Shown here piece by piece: positions 1-6,954 of a stretch of DNA of 8,096 nucleotides; within the stretch, counting starts at the first letter, position 1, and every line of letters begins with the position of its first letter. The notes under the pieces are model-generated. The model was not told where the DNA came from. It worked only from the letters and a program-made list of their open reading frames with translations, and did no database searches. The DNA lies in assembly GCA_020425885.1 (NCBI GenBank), contig JAGQRA010000138.1, positions 1 through 8,096 of the forward strand. The letters run 5' to 3'. This DNA comes from Planctomycetota bacterium (GTDB lineage: Bacteria; Planctomycetota; UBA1135; UBA2386). The position numbers and the translations under genes were made by a program.

Positions 1-265
1 CCTGTTCATTGGCGGCGCCGCCCTCGAGCGCGCGCTGCAGCTTCTCGCGACGATGCAGCAGGCGATAGAGCAGCTGGTCGCCCTCGGGGCCGTACTTGCC
101 GAGCAAGGTCGTCAGGTTCTCGATCGTCGGCGTCTCGAGCGGGACGAAGCCGAACGACTCGTAGACGCGCTGCACGACGCCGAGGACGTGGCGCCGGCGG
201 GCAACGTCACCGGCCAGGAAGTCGCGCATGCCGCTCGGCGGCTTGGTGGAGATCGCCTTGCTCAT
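1..265 (-). CDS. hisS: Histidyl-tRNA synthetase, N-terminal 88 residues (cut by window edge)
   Basis: Class II aminoacyl-tRNA synthetase that charges tRNA-His with histidine in the cytoplasm. Only the N-terminus is present; the gene runs off the left edge without a stop codon. Translating the minus strand from ATG at 265 gives a start MSKAISTKPPSGMRDFL, matching the family's usual opening (KGTRDFLP-like). Residues 27-48 match class II motif 1, with the helix followed by FGFVPLETPTIE and its conserved proline (P45). Next comes LLGKYGPEGDQLLYRLL (54-70), which resembles the 'GKYGEEGDKLIFKIL' stretch seen in one bacterial HisRS subtype from memory of the family. The catalytic motifs 2 and 3 and the histidine A-box lie outside the window. 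An in-frame ATG at residue 13 is less likely because it would remove the conserved opening. No clear Shine-Dalgarno sequence precedes the start. The gene diverges from the MscS-family gene across 86 bases. Confidence 0.93.
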   Translation of the reverse strand, partial: MSKAISTKPPSGMRDFLAGDVARRRHVLGVVQRVYESFGFVPLETPTIENLTTLLGKYGPEGDQLLYRLLHRREKLQRALEGGAANEQ

Positions 266-351
266 CAGGCACTGGTGTAGCGGTCCGCTGCGACGATGCC
301 AGCACGACAAAGCGATGGCCCACGCCAGCACCTCGCCTGTAGGCTGCCGTC

Positions 352-1977
352 ATGACGAGATGCGCCCGTACCGCGTGGTGGTTCGTCCTCGCCACCCTGC
401 TCGGCCTGCTCGCGGTCCCGGCCATGGCGCAGGGGCAGGAACCAGAGCTGCCGCAGGAGACGCGCGAGGCGCTCGAAGCGCTCGCCGGCCGCATCGATGA
501 CGCCGTGCAGCGCCGGGCCGTGGCGGCCACCGGCAACGATACGAAGGCTGTCGCCGCGATCGACGACGAGCTGCGCGACCTGCGCTGGCAGCTCGGCGGC
601 ATCACGGCGCGCACCGACGTCAAGGAGTTCGAGGCGCCCGAGAAGTCGGCGTTCGACCTGCAGGCCGAACTCGTCGAACTGCTCCGGCCCGTCGTCGAGA
701 TGGCCAAGGACTTCACCGCCGACTCGCGGCAGATCGAGTCGCTGAAGCGACGTGCGGCGACGCTCAACGCGCGCCGACAACGAGCCCAGGAGGCACTGCG
801 CGAGTCCATCGCCATGCGCGATCGCCTGCCGGCCGACTCACCGGCTCGGGGCGCGATCGATTGGGAGATCGAGCAGCGCTGGCGGCCGACCATCGACGAA
901 CTGGTCAACGAGCTGGTGATCGTCAGCGGCCAGCGCAAGGCGATCGAGGAGGGTCGCAAGGACTTCCTCGACACGCTCGGCGAAGGTGCCCGGGGGTTCT
1001 ACGACAAGAGCGGCAAGTCGCTGCTCTACGGCACGCTGGTGTTCTGCGCCGTGTTCTTCGCCTCGCGCTGGTTGCAGGGTCGCCTGCTGCGCAACCGCGA
1101 GACCGGCCGCCGCACCTCGCTGCGGGTGCTCGAGGTCGTGCTCGCCACGCTCGGCCTGCTGCTCGCCATCCTGTCGGCGTTGATCGTGCCCTACGTGCGC
1201 GACGACTGGCTGCTGATGCCGATCTGCATCCTGATCCTGCTCGGCACCGGCTGGGTGCTGCTGAAGATGCTGCCGCAGTTCTACGAGCAGATCCGGCTGG
1301 TGCTCAACATCGGCCCGGTGCGCGAGGGCGAGCGCCTGATCCTCGACGGTCTGGCCTGGCGCGTCGACCAGCTGCGCTTCTATTCTCGTCTGTCCAACCC
1401 GGACCTGCAGGGCGGCGTGCTGCGACTGCCGATCCAGAGCCTGATCGGCAAGTGTTCGAGGCGGGGCGAGGCCATCGAACCGTGGTTCCCGAGCCGCACC
1501 GGCGACTACGTCAGCCTCGACGACGGCGTGTTCGGCAAGGTCCTGCTGCAGACGCCGGAGACGGTCGTGCTCGATGACATCGCGGCCCCGAAGAGCTACC
1601 CCACACCCGCCTTCCTCGCCGGCAACCCCCGCAACCTGTCGCGCGGGTTCGGCGTGCGGGCGACGTTCGGCATCGATTATCGCCATCAGCGCGAGGCCAC
1701 GACGACGATCCCGCAACTGCTGACGGCGGCGGTGCGCGAAGGGCTGACCGCGATGGTCCCGGCCGAGCAGATTCGCCGGGTCCAGGTCGAGTTCATGGCG
1801 GCCAACAGCAGCTCGCTCGACTTCAACGCCCGCGCCGACTTCACCGGCGACGCCGCCCCGCTGTGGCGCGAGATCAACCGCGCCCTGCAACGGCTGCTGG
1901 TCGACGCCTGCACGCAGAACGACTGGAACATCCCGTTCCCGCAGCTGACCGTCCACGGCAACCGCAGCGCCGATTGA
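352..1977 (+). CDS. Exported MscS-family mechanosensitive channel with periplasmic coiled-coil region
   Basis: 541-residue inner-membrane protein, probably a tension-gated ion channel that releases solutes on osmotic downshock. Residues 1-26 form a signal peptide (hydrophobic WWFVLATLLGLLAVP, cleavage near AMA|Q). Residues 30-215 are charged and helical, likely a periplasmic coiled-coil domain. Three hydrophobic segments follow, about 222-240, 259-281 and 285-307. After the last one, VREGERLILDGLAWRVDQL (323-341) leading to LRLPIQSLIG looks like the MscS beta domain. A second similar stretch, TGDYVSLDDGVFGKVLL (383-399) leading to PTPAFLAGNPRNLSR, aligns by eye with the IPNxxxxxxxIxNxSR part of MscS. 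The C-terminal alpha/beta domain (about 433-536) ends in WNIPFPQLTVH, the typical 'I.FPFPQ.tVH' finish. The ATG at 352 is chosen because it gives the complete signal peptide; no strong ribosome site is visible. The channel call is secure at family level, the gating and substrate are not known. Confidence 0.86.
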   Translation: MTRCARTAWWFVLATLLGLLAVPAMAQGQEPELPQETREALEALAGRIDDAVQRRAVAATGNDTKAVAAIDDELRDLRWQLGGITARTDVKEFEAPEKSAFDLQAELVELLRPVVEMAKDFTADSRQIESLKRRAATLNARRQRAQEALRESIAMRDRLPADSPARGAIDWEIEQRWRPTIDELVNELVIVSGQRKAIEEGRKDFLDTLGEGARGFYDKSGKSLLYGTLVFCAVFFASRWLQGRLLRNRETGRRTSLRVLEVVLATLGLLLAILSALIVPYVRDDWLLMPICILILLGTGWVLLKMLPQFYEQIRLVLNIGPVREGERLILDGLAWRVDQLRFYSRLSNPDLQGGVLRLPIQSLIGKCSRRGEAIEPWFPSRTGDYVSLDDGVFGKVLLQTPETVVLDDIAAPKSYPTPAFLAGNPRNLSRGFGVRATFGIDYRHQREATTTIPQLLTAAVREGLTAMVPAEQIRRVQVEFMAANSSSLDFNARADFTGDAAPLWREINRALQRLLVDACTQNDWNIPFPQLTVHGNRSAD

Positions 1978-1982
1978 CGTGC

Positions 1983-2085
1983 GAACGGTGCCAGGACCAG
2001 AAGCAACATCCCCGTGCGACCGAAAGCGCCCGTGCCGGTTGGTTTTGGTCCTGGCACCGTTCCAACGCCCCCTGGCACTTTTGGG
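1983..2085. repeat. Imperfect 25-bp inverted repeat plus third half-site, REP-like palindromic element
   Basis: Left arm 1983-2007 begins GAACGGTGCCAGGACCA; the right arm 2038-2062 is its reverse complement with only two mismatches over 25 positions (at 2000 and 2003). The loop is 30 bases (2008-2037). A third partial copy of the core, CCTGGCAC, recurs at 2071-2078, 21 bases after its match in the right arm (2050-2057), and is followed by TTTTGGG. The element starts five bases after the channel gene's stop. No T-run follows the right arm, so it is not a classical intrinsic terminator, although the hairpin could still protect the upstream mRNA end. GGTGCCAGG-type palindromes are, from general knowledge, often dispersed repeats mobilised by REP-associated Y1 (RAYT) transposases; no such gene is present here, so that origin is inference. 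Confidence 0.75.
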
Positions 2086-2185
2086 TAAGGATGGCAGAAT
2101 CCAAAAACTCCCGAACGCGGTCAGGACACCCATCTGCACTCGCCCGCGCGCCCTCCCTTTCAACCCTCCCCTTCCGACATCGCTC

Positions 2186-3829
2186 ATGCGGACACTTGCT
2201 CTGGCTCTGTCGTCATTCGCTCTCGCTGCTCCTTCCTTCGCCCAGATCCCGCTCGCTCTGTTCGGCGCACCAGCCAGGGGGGCCGCCCCCAAGGAAGACG
2301 CGGCCATCCAGCCCCACTCTCGCGCCTGGCCCGCTGCGTTGAGCCGCGTGGGCAGCTTGCGTCGGTCTCAGACCGCTGGACTTACGGCACATGGCATTCC
2401 GGATGTGATCGTGCTCGACGGCGACCGCGTCGTCGCCTTTGCTGCACCGGGCATCCACTCGCACATCGACGCGATCCCCGGCACCGAGACCCTGTCGGTG
2501 AACGACTTCACTGTGCTGAGCGGCCGCGGCAACGACAACGACGACAACCCGGCCCATGACGCGCTGGCGCTGGCCTGCGTCCAAGGCCTGGAGATCCTGC
2601 GCTTCGACCCGGGAACGGGCGTGTCCGATCTGCGGAATGTCGGGGGGCAGTCCCTGGCCAACGCGCAGCTCGTCGCCAGCCATCGCATGGACCCGAACAC
2701 CATGTTCGCCGTCGATGCCGCCAACAACCTGCAGTGCCTCGTCGACTCGGGCGGTGGCTACCTCGCCCTCGGCTCGGGCACTCGCCTTTCGAGCGCCTCC
2801 CTGGACATGGAGTGCATCGACTGGGAAGGCGACGGGGATGTCGATGTGGCCGTGCTGATGACAACGGGCCTCGAGGTCTTCGACAGCCAAGGTGTCCAGC
2901 TGGCCAGTTTCCCGGGCAGCCACGCAAGCGGTGATCTCTGCCGGTTCCATCAGGCCGGCGGCGATTCGATCGCCTGGCTCCACCCTCAAGGTGCGGCCAG
3001 CGAAATCACGGTCGCCACCGGCTGGGCAGCACCCGCATCCGTCGCTGTCGCCTTGCCGCAGAACTACGTAGGCGTCTCCGGTGGCGACTGGACCGATGAC
3101 GGCCTCGATGAACTGACGCTGTCGACGACCGACAACCTGGACACGACGGTTCTGCTGAGCCTCAACAATCCGGCCGGCCCGTTCTACTACCACTACCTCA
3201 CGGCGTTCGATGTGGCGGTAGCACCGAGCGTGCATGGCGGCCGCAGCCCCAATCTGTGCGCTCCGGTCGTCGCCGATTTCGATGGCGACGGTGACAGCGA
3301 CCTGCTGATGCCGATCGAGGACGAGGTGGCGCAGCCGGACACCAGCAGCTACACGCTCGCCGACTCCAAGATCATCCACCGCGCATTCGAACCGCGGCAA
3401 CCCGAGTATCTCTACATGACCGGAGAGCCCGAGTACCTTTCGGCGCACCCGGGAGAGACTCACGGCACGATTGTCATCCCAGTCGAACCGGCGGCCGGCT
3501 TCTCCCACATGCACGTCGTCTTCTGGCTCCTGAATCTGGATGGCAAGATCGAAGCCATCGCCCCCACCCAGGCCCTGGTTTCGGCACAGACCCTGCTATC
3601 CGGACCGCACGTGGAGATGCCGATCCTGGACGATTACTTCGCTCAGGACGGGGAGGTCTTCATCATGATCCGACCCGTGAATCTCCACAACGGACACATC
3701 GTCGCGGCCGGACAGGCCGATCTGGTTCGATCGACCCCGGCGCCCGAGAGTGGCGTCAACAGCGGCTGGGAAGGCGAGGAGGAGATCCCGCCGGCCGAAG
3801 GCGGCCTGCCGGGCGCACCGATCCTGTAG
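2186..3829 (+). CDS. Secreted FG-GAP/VCBS-repeat protein, probable beta-propeller
   Basis: 547-residue exported protein of unknown specific role. Residues 1-19 are a signal peptide (MRTLALALSSFALAAPSFA|Q). The reading frame is open back to 1979, but this ATG is preferred because it puts the signal peptide at the N-terminus and leaves the palindromic repeat non-coding. Residues about 70-390 contain calcium-binding FG-GAP/VCBS motifs: DWEGDGDVDVAV (212-223), DWTDDGLDELTL (301-312) and DFDGDGDSDLLM (364-375). A degenerate one, NDNDDNPAHDALAL, lies at 116-129. Such repeats form seven-bladed propellers involved in surface binding or adhesion; fewer than seven clear motifs are seen here, so other blades are diverged. 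Residues 400-515 form a separate beta-rich domain without recognised family, and the tail (522-540) is acidic and proline/glycine-rich. No membrane anchor or sorting signal is evident. No Shine-Dalgarno is seen. It converges on the CHAT gene and shows no sign of sharing its operon. Confidence 0.82.
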   Translation: MRTLALALSSFALAAPSFAQIPLALFGAPARGAAPKEDAAIQPHSRAWPAALSRVGSLRRSQTAGLTAHGIPDVIVLDGDRVVAFAAPGIHSHIDAIPGTETLSVNDFTVLSGRGNDNDDNPAHDALALACVQGLEILRFDPGTGVSDLRNVGGQSLANAQLVASHRMDPNTMFAVDAANNLQCLVDSGGGYLALGSGTRLSSASLDMECIDWEGDGDVDVAVLMTTGLEVFDSQGVQLASFPGSHASGDLCRFHQAGGDSIAWLHPQGAASEITVATGWAAPASVAVALPQNYVGVSGGDWTDDGLDELTLSTTDNLDTTVLLSLNNPAGPFYYHYLTAFDVAVAPSVHGGRSPNLCAPVVADFDGDGDSDLLMPIEDEVAQPDTSSYTLADSKIIHRAFEPRQPEYLYMTGEPEYLSAHPGETHGTIVIPVEPAAGFSHMHVVFWLLNLDGKIEAIAPTQALVSAQTLLSGPHVEMPILDDYFAQDGEVFIMIRPVNLHNGHIVAAGQADLVRSTPAPESGVNSGWEGEEEIPPAEGGLPGAPIL

Positions 3830-3856
3830 CTTGTCCCACGCCGCGGAGATCGCTCG

Positions 3857-6304
3857 TCACGATCGCACGACGCCTGCCCGACGCCGCCGCGTACCGCGGC
3901 GCAACAACAGGACTGCGATGACCGCGGCCGCGGCGGCCACCACCGATCGCAGGACGCGCCACGCGACCGCGCCGGGCGCCTCCCCAACGATGTGATCGCC
4001 GCCGACGGCACCGGTCGGTGGCGGCACGTCGACGCCGACCACGCGCATGCCGGCGAAGTAGTACGGGTGGGCCCGACCCTCGCCCGCGGCGACGGCAACG
4101 CGCGCCTGCCGCATCGCCTCGACCAGCCCGTTGCCTCGCTGCCAGCAACCGAGCGCGCCGATCAACAGGTCGCGCGTTGCCCCGAGCGACAGCCGCCCAT
4201 TCGCGAGCACGACGCAGTCCGCGCCCGCCAGCATGAAGGCGCCGCCGAGGTGGCTGGCGCCATCGTCGCCCTGACGGGCCGGGCCTGAAGCGGCCTCGCA
4301 GACGCCGAGCATGACGAGCTGCGGGGCGCCGAACCCTTCGATGTCTTCGGCGAACAGCGGTTCGGCGCCGCCGGCCGCCGACAACAGCAGACCCGCCGAA
4401 CGCTCGCGCGTGAGGTCCTGCACGCCGTGGGTGAACAGACACAGGGCTCGAGCCGCGGCGACGTCGGCAGAGCGCAGGGTCGCCACGGTGGCGGCATCTC
4501 CCCAGGCCTCGAAGCGGCGTTGCCGCGCGAAGGCCGCCCCGAACTCGGCGCGCTGGGTCGCCGACAGGCCGAGCGCTTCGACCGCCCACCTCTCCTCGCT
4601 CGCCGGATCGATGACCGGATCGCCGATCACGGCGAGGTCCAGCCCGCCCTCGGGAGCTCCGCGCATGGCCTGCTCGGCGCGCTGCCGCAACCGTGCCGCC
4701 AAGGCGATCGAGGGCACGTGCAGGATCTGCTTCTGCAGACACAGCCACGAGTCGCCCCACGGCAACGCCTGGAACAAGCCGCTGACATCCTCGGCGCCGA
4801 CCAGCACGATCTGCCGCCAGCGCCCGAGCCGGTCGCGAATGGCCGCCGGCAGCAGTCGTTGGCCGACCCGTTCCGCCAGCGCCCGGACCGCGGTCGCATC
4901 CTCGTCTGCCCGGTCCCCTCGCGCCGGCGGCAGGTCGACGGCCGCCTGCAGGGCTTCCGTCTCCTTCCAGAAAGTGCGCCCGAGGGTCACGCACTGATGC
5001 GTCGAGCCATCGGCATCGAACAACAGCAACGTCCCGGCGTGCGGCCCGAGGCCGAACATCAGGATGCCGCCGTCCGGCGGCACCAGGCGGCGCGCATCTT
5101 CGATCGTCGCCGCCGGACAATCGTAGCGGCGCGACACGGTCCCGAGCGCGAGCACCGACTCGAGATGATCGAAGGCGGCGGTCAGCGCGACGTCACCCTC
5201 GAGCACCTGCAGGTCCAGCATCAACGTCGTGGCGATCGCGTCGCGGCTCGACTTGAAGCGGAAGGTCCCGGTTCCACCTTCGCGAATCGGCATGGCGCCG
5301 CAGACTTCGATCCAGTGCTCGACCGTCTCGGCCAGCTTCCGCTGCAACTGCGCCAGCTCGGCCTTGTCGACACCCCTGGCCGCGGCGATGCGGGCACGCT
5401 GCGCCAGCAGCTCGGCCTTCTGCTCGGGGCCTGCCGTGGCATCGACTCGCAGCCGGTCATTGGCCGCCGCCGCACGCTGCAGATCACCGGCTTCGATCCA
5501 GCCCTCGCCGGACTCGAGCATCGCCCGCCAACTCGGCCCCGGGCTGAGGCCGGCCGCGACCAGCGCTTCGAGCTGCGAAGCGACTGCGGCCTGTTCGGCG
5601 ATCGGCACTTCCTGTCGGGCGGCGAGCAGGCGGAAGTACTCGAGCATGGCGGCCGCGGTACCGCGCGCAGCGAGCAGCTCCTCGTCGGCCAGCGCCTTCT
5701 TCGTGCGCAGCAACACGAGCGGGAAATCACCGTGCGCGGTGGCGATGTCCAACCCCAGCAGGATGGCCTCGAGCCGATCACGCGGGTTCGTGGCGGTGGT
5801 CTCGAACAGCCGGAGGTCGTCGACCGCCAGATCAGGCAGGCCGAGCTCCCGATAGCAGAGGATCTGCTCCTTGAGAACGAGACGGTGCGACATCGCGACG
5901 ATCGGGGCCGCGGACCGCTGCGGATCCGCCAGCCACGAATCGACCAGGCGCCGCGCCTCACGCAACGGCAGCGTTGCCTCCCAGGGCCGATCCTCGCGCC
6001 GCGCAATGCTGGCCAGGCGACAGAGCGCCCACGGCCGGAACTCATCACCGGGTCGAGCCAGCACACTCTCGAAGGCCTGGCGCGCCGCGGCCAGGTCGGG
6101 AGGGGAGTCGACCGAGCCCGAGAGCGCCCGTTGACCCCGGTCTATGAGTTCGCGCGAACTCGGCTCGGCAGCCGCCGGCCGCACCTGGGCATTGAGCCCG
6201 CCAGCCAGCAGACCCGCCAGGGCGATCAGCGCAACGCCCGCTCCTTGCGATAGACACCGCGTCGATAGCGTGCCGTCACCTCCCAATGGGCTCCGGCGGG
6301 CCAT
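3857..6304 (-). CDS. Membrane-anchored CHAT-domain (caspase-like) protease with helical repeat N-terminus
   Basis: Probable cysteine peptidase of clan CD, 815 residues from the ATG at 6304. A hydrophobic stretch at 21-39 (GAGVALIALAGLLAGGLNA) looks like a signal peptide or anchor. Residues about 50-380 are alanine/leucine-rich helices in TPR-like arrangement. The CHAT domain spans about 405-758: LVPPDGGILMFGLG opens it, followed by ALPWGDSWLCLQKQILHVPS (513-532), LAVIGDPVID (557-566), the catalytic histidine in LFTHG (H626), the catalytic cysteine in VMLGVCEA (C669), and the typical closing HPYYFAGMRVVG (746-757). Both catalytic residues are intact. A membrane segment at about 780-802 is followed by the basic tail RRGTRRRR, placing the C-terminus inside and the protease outside. 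The start is uncertain: ATG 6304 overlaps the anti-sigma gene by 79 bases; TTG 6286 and CTG 6229 are alternatives. It is the last gene of the sigma factor operon. The substrate is unknown. Confidence 0.88.
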   Translation of the reverse strand: MARRSPLGGDGTLSTRCLSQGAGVALIALAGLLAGGLNAQVRPAAAEPSSRELIDRGQRALSGSVDSPPDLAAARQAFESVLARPGDEFRPWALCRLASIARREDRPWEATLPLREARRLVDSWLADPQRSAAPIVAMSHRLVLKEQILCYRELGLPDLAVDDLRLFETTATNPRDRLEAILLGLDIATAHGDFPLVLLRTKKALADEELLAARGTAAAMLEYFRLLAARQEVPIAEQAAVASQLEALVAAGLSPGPSWRAMLESGEGWIEAGDLQRAAAANDRLRVDATAGPEQKAELLAQRARIAAARGVDKAELAQLQRKLAETVEHWIEVCGAMPIREGGTGTFRFKSSRDAIATTLMLDLQVLEGDVALTAAFDHLESVLALGTVSRRYDCPAATIEDARRLVPPDGGILMFGLGPHAGTLLLFDADGSTHQCVTLGRTFWKETEALQAAVDLPPARGDRADEDATAVRALAERVGQRLLPAAIRDRLGRWRQIVLVGAEDVSGLFQALPWGDSWLCLQKQILHVPSIALAARLRQRAEQAMRGAPEGGLDLAVIGDPVIDPASEERWAVEALGLSATQRAEFGAAFARQRRFEAWGDAATVATLRSADVAAARALCLFTHGVQDLTRERSAGLLLSAAGGAEPLFAEDIEGFGAPQLVMLGVCEAASGPARQGDDGASHLGGAFMLAGADCVVLANGRLSLGATRDLLIGALGCWQRGNGLVEAMRQARVAVAAGEGRAHPYYFAGMRVVGVDVPPPTGAVGGDHIVGEAPGAVAWRVLRSVVAAAAAVIAVLLLRRGTRRRRAGVVRS

Positions 6305-6954
6305 CCGTCGAAGTCGGTGCGATCGATCACCCATGTGCTGTTCTCGAGTTCCTCGCTGTCGACCGCGAACCCAGGATCGGCCGGATCGAAGATCCTGACG
6401 GTATACAGCACCGGACCACTTGCCATCGGCAGAGTGAAGGCCCAGCTCAGCGTCACCGCATCCGCCTCCACCTTGGCCGGCTCGAGGTCGAGATAGGGGC
6501 TGCCCAGCTGGCGCTGGTCGTCCGGCATTCGGCCTGAACCGAACCCGACGAATGCCCAGATCAGGAACAGGGCGGCCGCCGCCAATCCGGCGAACAGAAC
6601 CAGCCGCGGCCAACGCCTGACGTCCTGCCCGGGCTCGGCGGCCGTCTCGGACTCCGCGCTCGGCACCGGCTCGGCGGCGAGGCGCGCGATCGTCCGCGAC
6701 ACGAGGTCCGGCCCTGCGCCCGGGGCGGTCAGGCCGTCGTCGGGGGCCCCCCCGGCCTCGGCCAGCAGTTCGCGTTCGCGCCGCCCCTCGGCATCGAGCC
6801 TGCCCTGCAACGATCGCAGCTCGACCAGCGATTGACGGAACGAAGCACTAGCCCCGGCGGCAGCGATTACCTCCGGATCCTCGGCGGGCCTGTCACCGAC
6901 CAGCACCTCTGACAGCAATCGCATTTCGTGGTTCTCCAGCTCGTCCCGGGTCAT
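6226..6954 (-). CDS. Single-pass membrane protein, probable anti-sigma factor with extracytoplasmic Fn3-like domain
   Basis: 242 residues. Residues 1-113 are charged and probably cytoplasmic, including a helical stretch (36-68) and SRTIARLAAEPVP (86-98). One membrane helix lies at about 117-138 (LVLFAGLAAAALFLIWAFVGF). Residues 152-232 form a beta-rich outer domain, with VEADAVTLSWAF and GPVLYTVRIFD followed by WPAGAHWEVTARY, resembling a fibronectin type III fold. The start ATG overlaps the sigma factor stop as ATGA, a sign of translational coupling, and GGAGG sits seven bases upstream. The anti-sigma role is inferred from this position and topology. The usual zinc-binding HxxxCxxC motif of the ZAS family is absent, and the protein contains no cysteine at all. 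The likely job is to bind the sigma factor at the membrane and release it when the outer domain senses a signal. It could instead be a regulatory partner of the CHAT protease. Confidence 0.72.
   Translation of the reverse strand: MTRDELENHEMRLLSEVLVGDRPAEDPEVIAAAGASASFRQSLVELRSLQGRLDAEGRRERELLAEAGGAPDDGLTAPGAGPDLVSRTIARLAAEPVPSAESETAAEPGQDVRRWPRLVLFAGLAAAALFLIWAFVGFGSGRMPDDQRQLGSPYLDLEPAKVEADAVTLSWAFTLPMASGPVLYTVRIFDPADPGFAVDSEELENSTWVIDRTDFDGWPAGAHWEVTARYRRGVYRKERALR
6241..6246 (-). promoter_or_regulatory. AAGGAG Shine-Dalgarno-like site near the end of the anti-sigma gene
   Basis: The minus strand has AAGGAG at the very end of the anti-sigma coding region, 11 bases before an in-frame CTG (6229) of the CHAT frame. 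That CTG overlaps the anti-sigma stop as CTGA. If used, it would shorten the CHAT protein by 25 residues to begin at IALAGLLAGG. CTG starts are rare and the resulting N-terminus would lack positive charges, so this may be a chance match within coding sequence. Confidence 0.35.

Noticed and set aside
266..351. Divergent promoters between hisS and the channel gene
   Set aside because: Promoters must exist in or near here, but I could not find a convincing -35/-10 pair on either strand.
2079..2106. Short inverted repeat TTTTGG ... CCAAAA near the FG-GAP gene as a terminator or operator
   Set aside because: Only six base pairs with a 16-base loop; too weak to claim apart from the larger repeat element next to it.
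1979..2185. Extending the FG-GAP protein upstream to a GTG at 1979
   Set aside because: The extra 69 residues would bury the signal peptide and translate the palindromic repeat; the ATG at 2186 fits an exported protein.
838..2307. Long minus-strand open frame (489 codons) opposite the channel gene and the repeat
   Set aside because: It crosses two genes and a palindromic repeat, and its composition is low-complexity (Gln, Arg, Ala, His). The plus-strand gene has a signal peptide and MscS motifs.
2213..3514. Minus-strand open frame (433 codons) opposite the FG-GAP protein gene
   Set aside because: Antisense shadow; the plus strand encodes a signal peptide and calcium-binding repeats.
3885..3901. 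GC hairpin CGCCGCG-tac-CGCGGCG as a terminator between the convergent genes
   Set aside because: It lies inside the CHAT coding region, where it encodes the arginine-rich tail, and has no T-run on either strand. It is best explained by repeated Arg codons.
3756..5120. Long minus-strand open frame in another frame of the CHAT gene
   Set aside because: The translation is an Arg/Gly/Ala-rich string without domain features, in the shadow of the CHAT domain, whose catalytic motifs are in the other frame.
4427..6253. Long open frame on the plus strand opposite the CHAT gene (608 codons)
   Set aside because: It mirrors a gene with clear domains. Its translation is rich in Arg, Gln and Gly without recognisable motifs, as expected for antisense frames in GC-rich DNA.
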